Shown: positions 16,633 to 26,557, numbered from the stretch's first letter. The stretch is 49,200 nucleotides of DNA from Candidatus Zixiibacteriota bacterium (GCA_026397505.1 JAPLUR010000050.1:1-49200), one strand, 5' to 3'. Notes: generated by a model not told the origin, from the letters alone. A program made the numbers and translations.

Positions 16633-18449
16633 CGCAGCACCCTCAAACTATCACCGTTTTTGGCAAAAACCGAATCCGGCTTGGGATTCAGGTAATGGTC
16701 CATGATTTTGCCGGCCAGCGGAGCGGCCACTTCGGAGCCGTGTCCGGCATTTTCGACCAGGACGACAATCGCAATTTTGGGGTCTGCCGACGGAGCAAAA
16801 GCCACAAACCAGGAATGATCGCGTCCGTGAGGATTCTGCGCCGTGCCCGTCTTCCCCGATATCTCATAGTTCTTATTTCTCAGAGAACGGGCGGTCCCAC
16901 GGGATCCCTGAACCACTAATTTTAGCGCTTCCCTGAGTTGGGTAATAGTCTTTTCCGAAAAGGGCAACCTGAAAGAAAGAGTTGGCTCTATTTCTTCGAT
17001 TGTAGCATCGGGGTGGCGAATCTCCTTGACCAGATGGGGCCGGTACACCTTTCCGAAATTGGCCAGGCCGCAGTAGTATTGAACCAGCTGCAGAGGCGTG
17101 ATGGTGTATTCACCCTGACCGATGGCCAGATTGACCACCAGAATTTTCGTCCAACCGCGCTTTCCGAAAACCCGGTCATAATAAGCGGTGCTGGGAATGA
17201 TGCCGCTTAGCTCTCCGGCAATATCAATTCCGGTCTTCTTGCCAAACCCGCATTTGAAAGCATATTCGCTCCAGGTATCGATTCCGAGAAGCAGGCCGAC
17301 CTGATAGAAATAAACGTCGCACGATTGTTCTACCGCATGATAAACATCAAGGCGTCCATGACCTTGGGGATACCAGCATTTGAAATAGCGATTGCCGAAT
17401 TGCATGCCGCCGCCGCAACCGCGCAGCAGGGTCTCGTCGGTCATAAGCCCATTCTCAAGGGCGGGGCCGGCGGTAAATAGTTTGGCCGTCGAACCGGGCG
17501 GATAGATTCCCGCCAGAGGGCGATTGAGAAGCGGGTGATTCGAATCGGCTATAATCCCCTGCCAGATATCGGCCGGGATGATCCCCGAAAAGAGATTCGG
17601 GTCGAGATCGGGAAAAGAGGCCAGCGCAATTACCTCTCCGTTGCGCGGGTCAATTGCCGCCACGGCGCCGGAATAATTGAGGCTGTCGAAATTGGTCACA
17701 ATAAAACGCTGGAGATCCATGTCGATGGAAAGGACCACATCCGAACCGGGCACGGCCGGAATTTTCGCCTTGCCTTCATACTGGCCGACAATCTGCCCCC
17801 GTGCCGATATCTCAATGTAATCGGTGCCTTCCAGCCCACGCAGTTGTCGATCATAAGCTTTTTCAATCCCCTTTTTACCGATCAATCTCCCCGGGCGGTA
17901 GCCGTACTGGGATTCCATATCGACTTCATCGGGCGACACCTCACCCAGATAGCCGATAAAAGTCTCCGCAGAAATCCCCTCCATATAGCGGCGAACCGAT
18001 TCCACACTGTACGTCACCCCCGGATAAAATTCGCTGTTTTCTTCCAGGGCCGAGATGACTTCTATCCCCTGATCCCGACGGACGAGGGCCGGAATGTAAA
18101 CACCCATGGCGTTGGCTGCCGCCTTATTCTTGATCTCCATGGTATCGACGCCGAGAAGATTGCTCAAACGCGGAATAGTTACCCCCTTGACAGTCTCGCA
18201 GGGTATCAGCGAAACGGTAAAGGACAGCCGGTTGTCGGCGATCATATTAAGCTTGCGGTCATAAACCACCCCCCGCTTGGGGATTATGGGTCGGATACGG
18301 ATGCGATTATTTTCCGATTGTTTCAGAAAAGTCTGATGCCTTATGACTTGGTGATAAGAAAGGCCGCAGAAAATCACCAGAATCGCCAGAAGTCCGATCA
18401 CTCCGGCAACATGCCCTCTCAACTCCTTGTCGATATAGTGGCGTTGCAT
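16629..18449 (-). CDS. mrdA: Penicillin-binding protein 2 (class B transpeptidase)
   Basis: A 606-residue protein with one N-terminal membrane helix (about 14-34), a PBP dimerisation region containing RGVVYDRKLNMIADN, and a transpeptidase domain. The catalytic motifs are S320-T-A-K323 (PPGSTAKLF), S376-C-D378 in place of the usual S-x-N, and K533-T-G535 (SGKTGTAQNP). Asp for Asn in the second motif also occurs in PBP2 proteins such as E. coli PBP2 (SCD), so it is not a defect. It crosslinks sidewall peptidoglycan in the periplasm with RodA. Adjoins mreD by 1 base and overlaps rodA. Confidence 0.96.
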   Translation of the reverse strand: MQRHYIDKELRGHVAGVIGLLAILVIFCGLSYHQVIRHQTFLKQSENNRIRIRPIIPKRGVVYDRKLNMIADNRLSFTVSLIPCETVKGVTIPRLSNLLGVDTMEIKNKAAANAMGVYIPALVRRDQGIEVISALEENSEFYPGVTYSVESVRRYMEGISAETFIGYLGEVSPDEVDMESQYGYRPGRLIGKKGIEKAYDRQLRGLEGTDYIEISARGQIVGQYEGKAKIPAVPGSDVVLSIDMDLQRFIVTNFDSLNYSGAVAAIDPRNGEVIALASFPDLDPNLFSGIIPADIWQGIIADSNHPLLNRPLAGIYPPGSTAKLFTAGPALENGLMTDETLLRGCGGGMQFGNRYFKCWYPQGHGRLDVYHAVEQSCDVYFYQVGLLLGIDTWSEYAFKCGFGKKTGIDIAGELSGIIPSTAYYDRVFGKRGWTKILVVNLAIGQGEYTITPLQLVQYYCGLANFGKVYRPHLVKEIRHPDATIEEIEPTLSFRLPFSEKTITQLREALKLVVQGSRGTARSLRNKNYEISGKTGTAQNPHGRDHSWFVAFAPSADPKIAIVVLVENAGHGSEVAAPLAGKIMDHYLNPKPDSVFAKNGDSLRVLR

Positions 18450-18450
18450 T

Positions 18451-18936
18451 TCAAGACAAAACCTTTACTTTGCGCACCGAAATAAGACCGTCGCCGAAAA
18501 GCAGAAGCAGCCAGCCCAAAAGCAAAGTATATCCCGCACCGGGCAGTATATAGCGGTAGAGTACATAGACAAACTCATCGCTGGAAATGGCCAGTGTAAT
18601 CACAATATTGTGCACCAACAACAAGGAGACAATGATAATCAGCCGGGAGGGAATGGAATCGAGGTTTATGCGGGTACTGATCTGCTTGGCAATGACGGTT
18701 ATGGCGCACAGGCTGAAAATCTCCCATGGCATCAGGTCAAGGCGCTGGGTCGAAGCAATAACCGCCGTGCCGATCGCAAACCAGAGAGCAGTCGTTTCTC
18801 CCCGATAGATGGCAATCAGTATCACCAACAACCCGGCGAGATCGATGGTGATACCATAAATGGAAATCATATCACCGAGAATAGTGTTGTAGAAAGCCAG
18901 AAGGTAGAGATAAAATATGTACAGTATGATTCTCAT
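18451..18936 (-). CDS. mreD: Rod shape-determining protein MreD
   Basis: A 161-residue integral membrane protein with five or six hydrophobic helices and little else. It has the MreD-like pattern DMISIYGITIDLAGLLVILIA and the downstream ISTRINLDSIPSRL. Position between mreC and mrdA is diagnostic. MreD links MreC to the elongation machinery. ATG at 18936 lies 6 bases after the mreC stop. Confidence 0.9.
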   Translation of the reverse strand: MRIILYIFYLYLLAFYNTILGDMISIYGITIDLAGLLVILIAIYRGETTALWFAIGTAVIASTQRLDLMPWEIFSLCAITVIAKQISTRINLDSIPSRLIIIVSLLLVHNIVITLAISSDEFVYVLYRYILPGAGYTLLLGWLLLLFGDGLISVRKVKVLS

Positions 18937-18942
18937 ATTTGC

Positions 18943-19725
18943 CTATCTCACAAGCACATACAGTTCATCAATTTCGGAAAAATCGACCGTCGGTTTAAGT
19001 CGGACGGCTTTGAGAATGTCGCCCACATTCGGATAGACCGAATCAACCACGGCCACGGCCAGCCCAACCGGATAAATTCCCCCCAGACCGGAGGATATAA
19101 TCAGGTCACCTTTCTTTATCTCGGCGTCGCCCGGGAGATTATCAAACATCATCCCCTGTTCCGGCGAGAATTTGACCACGCCGATTTGACGGCTTTCGGC
19201 CACCCGCCCGGAAACCGCATTCCCCGGATCCGTCAGCAGTTGCACCGTCGCGGTGTGCGACATGACTTCCTTTATCTTGCCGACCAGTCCGTACCGATTG
19301 ACTACCGGCAGATTGACTGTGATACCATCCTCACTCCCTTTATTAATGACAGCGGCGATAGGATAGAAATGCTGCATCAGCGAGAATATTTTCGCCGGAA
19401 TCAGACGAAAACTGGGGGGAGGCTCAAAACCGATAAAGTCGCGCAATCGCTGGTTTTCGCGTCTCGCCTCGGTCAGGTTGCTGATCATGAGCGACGCCTG
19501 CGCCAGCTGGTTTTTGAGGAGACGGTTTTCCTCAGCCACATTCTGAAGGCTCTCAATATTGCTTCTCAATTTAAAAAAGGGAGAGTAAAAAAGAGTGGCC
19601 GAGAGATTGCCCGCAAAAAGGCGCACCCCCTCAGCCGAGATAGTTACAAGCAGAAGCAGGATAATCGCCAGACCGTAATTGAGGAGACGACGATTTCTGT
19701 GAAAAACCGTCGAAGACCATGTCAT
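18943..19725 (-). CDS. mreC: Rod shape-determining protein MreC
   Basis: A 260-residue protein with one membrane helix near residues 15-33, then a coiled coil (about 45-90, many Leu/Asn/Glu heptads) and a beta-rich MreC domain with the markers PVVNRYGLVGKIKEV and IISSGLGGIYPVGLAVAVV. It is a periplasmic scaffold for the elongasome. mreB, which usually precedes mreC, is absent here; the upstream neighbour is a PTS EIIA protein, so mreB must be elsewhere in the genome. Confidence 0.94.
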   Translation of the reverse strand: MTWSSTVFHRNRRLLNYGLAIILLLLVTISAEGVRLFAGNLSATLFYSPFFKLRSNIESLQNVAEENRLLKNQLAQASLMISNLTEARRENQRLRDFIGFEPPPSFRLIPAKIFSLMQHFYPIAAVINKGSEDGITVNLPVVNRYGLVGKIKEVMSHTATVQLLTDPGNAVSGRVAESRQIGVVKFSPEQGMMFDNLPGDAEIKKGDLIISSGLGGIYPVGLAVAVVDSVYPNVGDILKAVRLKPTVDFSEIDELYVLVR

Positions 19726-19755
19726 ATATCAGGCGCCTCCCTGCGTCACCGAGCG

Positions 19756-20208
19756 TTATTCCACCGAGTCAATCATTTGAAGAAGTTCACCCGGTGAAGT
19801 TACTTTCATCATCTTGGCCCGGTTTTCTTCGGATTTCATAATATATGACAGCCGCGCCATAACATTAAGATGGGCTCCAATGGCATCCTCCGGGGCTGCA
19901 ATGAGAAAAAATAGATGGGCCGGTTTGTGATCCATGGCGTCAAATTCAATGCCTCTTTCGGAACGGCCGAAAGCAATCACGATCCCCTTGGTGGCTTTGG
20001 TTTTGGCATGCGGGAATGCCACCCCATATCCAACGCCGGTGGTCACCAGGTTCTCGCGCTCCCGAACGTCCCGCAGAAGTTCGCCCGCATCCTTCACCAG
20101 ATTGGATTTGGCCGCATGTTCCACCAGTTCTTTTAACACCCCATCTTTATCAGGGGCTTTGAGATTAAAATTGATCAAATCTTCCGAGCAAAATTTCGAC
20201 AACTTCAT
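19756..20208 (-). CDS. ptsN: PTS EIIA domain protein (fructose/nitrogen type)
   Basis: A 150-residue single EIIA domain of the mannitol/fructose class. The phosphorylation site is GVAFPHAKT (His67), preceded by the usual TTGVGYG. As there is no EIIB, EIIC or sugar kinase near it, this is likely a regulatory PtsN-type protein whose phosphorylation state is read by other proteins, rather than a sugar transporter part. The target is unknown. Position directly upstream of mreC suggests co-transcription with cell-shape genes. ATG start; a stop lies 30 bases before mreC. Confidence 0.87.
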   Translation of the reverse strand: MKLSKFCSEDLINFNLKAPDKDGVLKELVEHAAKSNLVKDAGELLRDVRERENLVTTGVGYGVAFPHAKTKATKGIVIAFGRSERGIEFDAMDHKPAHLFFLIAAPEDAIGAHLNVMARLSYIMKSEENRAKMMKVTSPGELLQMIDSVE

Positions 20209-20222
20209 ATGAATACCTCAAC

Positions 20223-20390
20223 CTAATAATTTTCCGCTTCATCCAGGAGCAATATGGGGATTTCATCCTCCACCCGGAACATCAGGCGGCAGGAATCGCA
20301 TTTGAGTTTTTCCATTTCTTTTATATAGACAACCGTCCCTTTGCATTTGGGACAGGCTATAATCCTGAGCGCCTCTTCGGACAAACGCAT
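20223..20390 (-). CDS. Trm112/YcaR-family small zinc protein
   Basis: A 55-residue protein with two CxxC pairs, ACPKCKG near residues 10-16 and CDSCRLMF near 31-38, and the acidic ending EDEIPILLLDEAENY. This matches the Trm112-like/UPF0434 (YcaR) family, whose members bind zinc and in some organisms activate methyltransferases. I chose the ATG at 20390, one base after the accA stop; the open frame reaches further back only as an overlap with accA. The function in this organism is unknown. Confidence 0.85.
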   Translation of the reverse strand: MRLSEEALRIIACPKCKGTVVYIKEMEKLKCDSCRLMFRVEDEIPILLLDEAENY

Positions 20391-20391
20391 C

Positions 20392-21360
20392 TTATGCCTC
20401 CTTCTCCCGATAGACTCCCATCTGACGGAATTTCCCCAGCCTTTTTTGAAGCAGGACATCCATGGGGAGAGCCTCGAGTTCTGCCAGAGCCCGCAGGATT
20501 TCATCCTTCAGAATAACCGCCATGGCCTGAAAATTGTTATGCGCCCCGCCCGGCGGTTCAGGGATAATTTTATCGATTATTCCCAGATCCAGAAGATCAT
20601 TGGATGCCAATTTGAGCGCTTCGGCCGCCTCGGGCGCTTTGGAGGCGTCTCTCCAGAGAATGGCCGCACACCCCTCCGGCGAAATCACCGAGTACCAGGA
20701 GTACTCCAGCATATAAATCTTGTCGCCGATCCCGATACCCAGCGCCCCGCCCGATGCTCCCTCGCCGATAATGACAATAACAATAGGCACTTTCAAAATC
20801 GACATTTCTCTCAGATTCCGGGCAATCGCCTCGGCCTGCCCGCGCTCTTCGGCCCCGATGCCGGGAAAGGCACCGGGAGTATCTATTAGAATGACAATCG
20901 GTTTATTGAATTTCTCGGCCAGCCTGAACAACCTCAGGGCTTTGCGATATCCCTCCGGATTGGCCATGCCGAAATTACGAAAAAGCTTCTGCTTGGTGTC
21001 GCGCCCCTTCTGCTGCCCGACAATCATAACCGGTTTGCCATCGATGCGCGCGAATCCGCCGACCATCGCCTTGTCGTCGGCGAAATAACGATCGCCATGT
21101 ATCTCAATGAAATCGGTCGTCATCAGTTCAATATAATCCAGAGTGTAAGGGCGACGCGGGTGCCGGGCCAGCTGTACTTTCTGCCAGCGGGTCAGCTTGG
21201 CGTAAATTTCGCTCCGGAGTTTCTCCATTTTCTCCTGCAGCGAATTGATTTCACCATCGAGTTTGAGATTATTACCCGAGGCGAAATCCTTCATGTCGGA
21301 TATCTTCTTTTCCAGCTCCGCTATCGGCTTCTCAAAATCGAGGATCTGCTTATCCTGCAT
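20392..21360 (-). CDS. accA: Acetyl-CoA carboxylase carboxyltransferase, alpha subunit
   Basis: A 322-residue, full-length AccA. Typical segments are [12 protein letters not shown] at the start, [47 protein letters not shown] and [12 protein letters not shown]. It transfers the carboxyl group from biotin to acetyl-CoA, the first step of fatty-acid synthesis. accD, accB and accC are not in the window. The gene lies 27 bases after the WecA-like gene. Confidence 0.96.
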   Translation of the reverse strand: MQDKQILDFEKPIAELEKKISDMKDFASGNNLKLDGEINSLQEKMEKLRSEIYAKLTRWQKVQLARHPRRPYTLDYIELMTTDFIEIHGDRYFADDKAMVGGFARIDGKPVMIVGQQKGRDTKQKLFRNFGMANPEGYRKALRLFRLAEKFNKPIVILIDTPGAFPGIGAEERGQAEAIARNLREMSILKVPIVIVIIGEGASGGALGIGIGDKIYMLEYSWYSVISPEGCAAILWRDASKAPEAAEALKLASNDLLDLGIIDKIIPEPPGGAHNNFQAMAVILKDEILRALAELEALPMDVLLQKRLGKFRQMGVYREKEA

Positions 21361-21387
21361 AGGCTCACGCGTCGGGCCCGCGCCCGA

Positions 21388-22431
21388 CTATCCCTTCATA
21401 ATCTTGGACATAAAGATAAGATATAATATAAAAATTACAACCATAAAAAGGAGCAAAAACCCCAGAACCAGTGTCCGTTCGAAGAAGAACATGGTCAACG
21501 AGATAGCACTGAAGACGACCCCCGACAGGTAGAAGAGTGCCACGATCTGTTTTTGTGACAAACCGGCATGCCCGAGGTAATGAAAAATATGCCGACGATC
21601 GGCTTTCATCACATTCTTCCCCGCCGCCAACCGCCGCAAAAATGAAGTCAGGGTTTCGGTCAGGGGCACACCCAGAACCAGTAATGGCAGGAATAAGGCG
21701 GCCGCAGTAAAAGACTTGATCGGCACCACCAGAGAAATCACCGCAAAGAAAAATCCGATAAGAAGCGAGCCGCAATCCCCCAGAAAAATCCGGGCCGGAT
21801 GACGGTTATAGAACCAGAATGAAATTAAGGCCCCGAGCAGAATCAATGAAATCAGAACCACGGAGTCGATCTGAAACAGAACGCCGATTATGGCCATGGT
21901 CGCCGCGGCGATTGCCGAGACGCCTGCCGCCAACCCGTCTAACCCGTCGATAAGATTGATGGCGTTGGATAAGCTCACCACCCATATCACGGTGATAATG
22001 ATATTGAGCCAGCCCATCTGTATCGTGCCGATGCCGGGAACGGAAAGAAGATTGATGGAAAGCCCACCCAGATAAAGAATCACACCGGCCAGGGCCTGGA
22101 CGACCAGTTTGGGCCAGGCCGGCAGAGCTTTCAGATCATCAATAATCCCTGTTAGCAGCACAATGAATGATCCGATGAATATATGCACCAGCGATCCTTT
22201 TATATCGGAAAAGGCGGTCACTTCCACAAGAAGAAGCCCGGCCATGACAATCCAGATGACTATGAATATCGCCGTCCCTCCAAGATTCGGAGTCGGCTCT
22301 TTATGCCTCTTATGCCGTCCGGGGTAATCATACAAAGAGTACCTCTGACATACTATTATCGCCGCCCTGACCAGGATCAGTGAAAGCAGCGTTGAAAAAA
22401 GAAAAACAAAAAAGTACGTTGCCGGATTCAT
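21388..22431 (-). CDS. Undecaprenyl-phosphate GlcNAc-1-phosphate transferase-like (WecA/TagO type)
   Basis: A 347-residue polytopic protein of the MraY/WecA family with 10-11 helices. It has GIIDDLKALPAW (the DDxxD-like Asp pair), NAINLIDGLDGLAAG, the phosphate-binding ARIFLGDCGSLLIG and the cytoplasmic RRHIFHYLGHAG, which matches the HIHH-type loop of WecA rather than MraY. It attaches a sugar 1-phosphate to undecaprenyl phosphate, starting a lipid-linked glycan. The neighbouring glycosyltransferases support a role in O-antigen, capsule or teichoic-acid-like polymer synthesis. The sugar cannot be fixed. Confidence 0.9.
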   Translation of the reverse strand: MNPATYFFVFLFSTLLSLILVRAAIIVCQRYSLYDYPGRHKRHKEPTPNLGGTAIFIVIWIVMAGLLLVEVTAFSDIKGSLVHIFIGSFIVLLTGIIDDLKALPAWPKLVVQALAGVILYLGGLSINLLSVPGIGTIQMGWLNIIITVIWVVSLSNAINLIDGLDGLAAGVSAIAAATMAIIGVLFQIDSVVLISLILLGALISFWFYNRHPARIFLGDCGSLLIGFFFAVISLVVPIKSFTAAALFLPLLVLGVPLTETLTSFLRRLAAGKNVMKADRRHIFHYLGHAGLSQKQIVALFYLSGVVFSAISLTMFFFERTLVLGFLLLFMVVIFILYLIFMSKIMKG

Positions 22432-22441
22432 TTTAACTGCC

Positions 22442-23320
22442 TCACCATGCTTTCCGTGACCTCCGAAAACCGCCGATTGACTTTAGTAGGAAATTAACCA
22501 GCAACAGCAGGGGGAGCAGCAAGAGGGAAAAGCCATTGGGATATTGTTTCAGGAAATATTTCCAAACCGATATATGCTGGTAACAGTTGCGTCGCCATGA
22601 AGAAATGCCGGCTCCCTTCCCCCAGTCGTGAACCGCACCGGCCCGCGGAACAAAGTACACTTTCCTGCCCGACTGCCCGATACGGAGGCACAAATCGGTA
22701 TCTTCCATAAAAAGGAAAAATCGTCTGTCGAATCCCCCCAGGTGAAGGAAAAACTCCCTTTCCAACAACATACAGGTGGCCGAGGCGGCGGGAACCGGTG
22801 ATATCTTATCAAAATCACCCAGGGTGTAATGCCTGTTCATGCTCGCCGTCTCTTCTCCGGCGGTCAGGATGGAACCGCGCGAAAAAAAAATGTTTCGCGG
22901 CGTGGGCAATTGACGGCAGGTCGGTTGAAAGTGATCATCGGGATGCCGCATACGTGCCACCACCGCACCGGCTGAAGGAGAATTCCGAAGCGCCGCCAGC
23001 AAGATTTTTATACTGCCCCTGTCAATTATCATATCCGGATTGGCAAAAAGAAGATATTTCCCCTGCGCCGCCGCCGCCGCTTCGTTGACCGCCGCTCCGA
23101 AACCGAGATTGCGGGCGGACTCAATTATCCTCACTTTGGGAAAGGCCCCCTTGATGCCATTGACCGTCGTGTCATGAGATCCATTATCATAAATAATAAC
23201 CTCGCCCCCGACGCTCTCAACTTCCGGCACCAGGGCGGTGAGGGAAGCCGTAATATTCTCGGCGGAGTTGCACGTCACTACAATCGCCGAAAGAAGGATA
23301 TGGGAATTAACGGCTGGCAC
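22442..23320 (-). CDS. Glycosyltransferase family 2
   Basis: A 292-residue GT2 enzyme of the GT-A fold: SAIVVTCNSAENI at the start, YDNGSHD as the nucleotide-sugar site, FANPDMIIDRGSI as the metal DxD-like motif, and FFLFMEDTDLCLRIGQSGRKV near the acceptor site. A hydrophobic stretch and a basic tail (about residues 255-290) suggest membrane contact. This pattern is common in rhamnosyltransferase-like proteins. The start is a GTG immediately after the stop of the DPM-type gene. Donor and acceptor unknown. Confidence 0.87.
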   Translation of the reverse strand: MPAVNSHILLSAIVVTCNSAENITASLTALVPEVESVGGEVIIYDNGSHDTTVNGIKGAFPKVRIIESARNLGFGAAVNEAAAAAQGKYLLFANPDMIIDRGSIKILLAALRNSPSAGAVVARMRHPDDHFQPTCRQLPTPRNIFFSRGSILTAGEETASMNRHYTLGDFDKISPVPAASATCMLLEREFFLHLGGFDRRFFLFMEDTDLCLRIGQSGRKVYFVPRAGAVHDWGKGAGISSWRRNCYQHISVWKYFLKQYPNGFSLLLLPLLLLVNFLLKSIGGFRRSRKAW

Positions 23321-24049
23321 TTATTTCAATCTGCCCAGAATCGACATCAGCCGTAGATACCACACTCTCCAGATCGCCTCGCGGACGATTTTCTTGGACA
23401 TCTTGGAGGCTCCCTTCTGACGATCGCAGAAAACAATCGGTATCTCGTGGATGCGGAACCCCTTTTTCCAGACCCTCATCGACACTTCAATCTGAAAAAT
23501 ATACCCGTTGGATTTGATGGCATCGAGGTTGATGTTTTCCAGGACTTCGCGGCGGAAACATTTAAATCCGCCGGTCCCATCTCTTACCGGCAGGCCCGTT
23601 ATAATCCGGGTGTAAAAATTGGCGAAATAAGACAGAAGCAATCGGCTCATCGGCCAGTTGATAACATTGACTCCGGAAATATAACGTGAACCCAAAACCA
23701 GGTCGTACTCTTTGATGTCCTTCAGAAAATTGGGCACATACTGCGGGTCGTGCGAGAAATCGGCATCCATCTCGAATATATAGTCATATTTCCTCTCTAT
23801 CCCCCATTTGAACCCGGCAATATAGGCCCGCCCCAGACCTTCCTTTTTCCGCCGGTGAAGAACATTCACCCGGGGATTCTCGCGCGCCATACGGTCGGCG
23901 ATTTCGCCGGTGCCGTCCGGTGAGCTGTCATCAACCACGAGAACATTGATACTCCCGTCTTTCGCGAGCACGGCCCGAGTGATTTCCTCGATATTCTCCT
24001 TCTCGTTAAAAGTCGGAAATATTATGAGTGTCCGCTTGTTGTCATTCAT
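23321..24049 (-). CDS. Polyprenyl-phosphate mannose synthase-like GT2 (DPM1 type)
   Basis: A 242-residue soluble GT2 protein. It has IIFPTFNEKENIEEI, VVDDSSPDGTGEIAD, FEMDADFSHDPQYV and PVRDGTGGFKCFRREVL, all in the order of dolichyl/polyprenyl-phosphate mannose synthases. These load a sugar on a lipid carrier at the cytoplasmic face. The product could feed the GT39-type and YfhO-type membrane enzymes encoded upstream. ATG start with a 4-base overlap of the YfhO stop. Confidence 0.9.
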   Translation of the reverse strand: MNDNKRTLIIFPTFNEKENIEEITRAVLAKDGSINVLVVDDSSPDGTGEIADRMARENPRVNVLHRRKKEGLGRAYIAGFKWGIERKYDYIFEMDADFSHDPQYVPNFLKDIKEYDLVLGSRYISGVNVINWPMSRLLLSYFANFYTRIITGLPVRDGTGGFKCFRREVLENINLDAIKSNGYIFQIEVSMRVWKKGFRIHEIPIVFCDRQKGASKMSKKIVREAIWRVWYLRLMSILGRLK

Positions 24050-26493
24050 ACCGGTATGGTGGTCTTTCTTTTCGCTTTCATATTGTTATACAGATTCCCC
24101 CCCAGTACCACGGCAACGATCAGGAGGCCTATTATGGTAATCATCCGGGCGCGATTGTTGAACGACCGGTTGTACTTAAATATAACCTGACTCACTCCGG
24201 CCTTGATCGGCACCGCCCGGAAAGTACCATCGGCGCGGAGTACCGTGGTTTTGACGCCATCAACCCATACCTCCCAGGCAGGGTAATAATTGTCGACAAG
24301 TACCAGCAGACAATTGGCCGCAGGATTGACCCTTATCACTATCGAATCTCCGCTGTAAGCCGCCATTTCCGCAGAGGCGAGAAGCGAATCACCCGAATTT
24401 ATTGCAAGCGGGGGATTCTCCTCAAGGAAAACCATCCGCCGCATATCACTCTGGCCCGAGAGAATTCGCGGAAATATATCTTTACGATCGGGAATGACCT
24501 CATATCTATTGACCAGGAATGCGCGGGGAAGAGCATTATCATTCCGATAAAGTGCAAGATTGCCGAAATCTTTCTCTTTCGTCAGCGGTTTTGGACCGAA
24601 ATAATTCGGCGGTATCTGGGTCGCGGCCTGCGCTAGAATAAATTTCGCGCCGACCATGTTTATGAAGTTCGGATTGGCCAGATTGGTCATACCCGGTCCC
24701 CCCAGAAGCTCGTCATACCAGCGAAGCTGGTTGCCGTGATAGCCCGTCACCACTTCTATGCCGTGAAACGGCAGATCATCTTGCCGCATGGCGTTCAGAT
24801 TGAACACCCGGAATTTTCCAGGCAACGATTTCAGATACTTGGTCATCTCGTCGGGCGTTACCTGTTGACGATAATCATAGGTACTGATAAAGCGGCCGTC
24901 GTATCGGATACCGTCAACCATGGTCAGAAGCGGCAATGCCATCAGCATCATGATTCCCGCTCGGCGGTAAAGATAGATCAAGACAGCGCCGGCGGCGGCC
25001 GCTGAAAAGAGAAACACAATCCAGATACCATGCTGAAGACCGGGAAGGTTCATCAACGCCAGCCGCCATTTCGTCATTCCTCCCTGACCGGGTATCGGCG
25101 TCTGGATCCCGCTATAGAAAATTGATGAGTACAAAGAGAGAATTGATTCCCCGGCCACGGCAAACAGCAGGGCGAAAACCAGAAAAGCGGCCGGAATTGC
25201 CGCCAGGTATATGGTAAGTCTTTTTTTGGTGACGGCGGAAAGCTGTCTTCCCCGCTCAATAAGATATTGTACCGCCATCCCCGCAAGAAGCGAAACTGAA
25301 AAAAGGAAAATAAACATTATCGTGCTGGGCGCCCGGAGAGACTTTACATTGGGAATCAAATAAAAGAATATCCGAAAAATCGGCGTCGTTCCGCCCAACG
25401 CATAGATGAGAGCAAAGAGCGCCAGCCCGCCGAAAAATATCGCCTCCTTGCGCCGATAGAAAAACAGGGCGATAAAGGCCAAAAAAAGCGGAATTACTCC
25501 GGCATATTCAGAATTATCCTTGAAAGCATTCTTGCCCCAGTAGAAATTCTGCTCCCCGCTGTTGTTTCCCGCAAATTCCGGCACGACCAGCGAAAAGGCC
25601 TCTTCCTCATGCATCGACCATGAAGTGGCCCAATCATAGCCCCGCTTCGTGTCGGCCCGCGGCGAATACTTGGTGGTGTAGATATATCCGGGATAGAACT
25701 GCACCGCCGAAATAAGAAGCCCGATTATTATCGCCCCGACGAATAATCCGGAAGGCTTCACAAGGGCCGTAACCGAACGGCACTGCCGGTAAAGATTGAC
25801 GAGTTTGAAAACGCCGTAAAATGCAATCGCCCACAGCGCATAATAAGACAGCTGGGGGTGCGGGCTGAGAATGATAATCCCGATCACCAGACCCAGAAGA
25901 GAAAAATTCAGAACCGGTTTTCGTTCGAATGCCCGGTCCAGAAATAGAATGGTCAGGGGAAACAGCGTCGTCACAAAGATTTTGCCGTCATGACCCGGCG
26001 CCACCAGTGACACCAGATGGCCCGAGAACATATAAGCTACGGCCGATAGTGTCGAAGCCACCCGTGAAAGCCGGAATTGCCGGGCCGTAAAGTACATAAA
26101 AATTCCGGCCAGAAAGATATGCAAAACCAGATTTATCCCCAGCATCCGATAAAAATTGCCGAAGAATTTCAGAATCGAAAACGGATAGAAAATATCACCG
26201 TGGAAAGCATCGATGAACGGCAGACCTCCGAAAATATACGGATTCCATACCGGCACCCCGCCGTGAGTATTGACATAGTCGACATAGAAATGCCGAAAAA
26301 AAATGCCGGCGTTGATCGTATCCGAGCCGTGAAGCATCTGATCCGAAAAGATGAATTCCCCGAACAGTAAAACCACGGCCGCAAACAACACCAGAGCCAG
26401 AATCGGGAAGTAGTACTTATAAGTTTCAGGATCCCAACTGCCCCGTTCCGGCTTTCTAATCTGTTTGCCTCCGGTATCCTTTTTCCTGGTCAA
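24046..26493 (-). CDS. YfhO-family membrane protein (GT-C-like)
   Basis: An 815-residue polytopic protein with about 12-14 helices and large outer loops. A periplasmic Asp/His-rich loop near residues 70-95 (LHGSDTINAGIFFRH) and a C-terminal beta-rich domain with the family phrase LVDNYYPAWEVWVDG are typical of the YfhO family. In Gram-positive bacteria YfhO glycosylates lipoteichoic acid from a lipid-linked sugar. Here the partner is unknown, but the DPM1-type gene follows at once. TTG start with GGAGA 7 bases upstream. Confidence 0.87.
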   Translation of the reverse strand: MTRKKDTGGKQIRKPERGSWDPETYKYYFPILALVLFAAVVLLFGEFIFSDQMLHGSDTINAGIFFRHFYVDYVNTHGGVPVWNPYIFGGLPFIDAFHGDIFYPFSILKFFGNFYRMLGINLVLHIFLAGIFMYFTARQFRLSRVASTLSAVAYMFSGHLVSLVAPGHDGKIFVTTLFPLTILFLDRAFERKPVLNFSLLGLVIGIIILSPHPQLSYYALWAIAFYGVFKLVNLYRQCRSVTALVKPSGLFVGAIIIGLLISAVQFYPGYIYTTKYSPRADTKRGYDWATSWSMHEEEAFSLVVPEFAGNNSGEQNFYWGKNAFKDNSEYAGVIPLFLAFIALFFYRRKEAIFFGGLALFALIYALGGTTPIFRIFFYLIPNVKSLRAPSTIMFIFLFSVSLLAGMAVQYLIERGRQLSAVTKKRLTIYLAAIPAAFLVFALLFAVAGESILSLYSSIFYSGIQTPIPGQGGMTKWRLALMNLPGLQHGIWIVFLFSAAAAGAVLIYLYRRAGIMMLMALPLLTMVDGIRYDGRFISTYDYRQQVTPDEMTKYLKSLPGKFRVFNLNAMRQDDLPFHGIEVVTGYHGNQLRWYDELLGGPGMTNLANPNFINMVGAKFILAQAATQIPPNYFGPKPLTKEKDFGNLALYRNDNALPRAFLVNRYEVIPDRKDIFPRILSGQSDMRRMVFLEENPPLAINSGDSLLASAEMAAYSGDSIVIRVNPAANCLLVLVDNYYPAWEVWVDGVKTTVLRADGTFRAVPIKAGVSQVIFKYNRSFNNRARMITIIGLLIVAVVLGGNLYNNMKAKRKTTIPV

Positions 26494-26557
26494 CTCAATT
26501 CTCCGATTTCTGAAACAGCCGCTTTAACTGGTATTGCATGCAACTGTCTAGGCGGCG

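Noticed and set aside
16629-18449. Defective SxN motif in PBP2
   Set aside because: S-x-D is normal for PBP2 proteins, so Asp378 is not a lesion.
18610-19797. Long plus-strand open frame (395 codons) opposite mreD and mreC
   Set aside because: It is antisense to two well-recognised genes, has no recognisable domain and reflects codon bias of the real strand.
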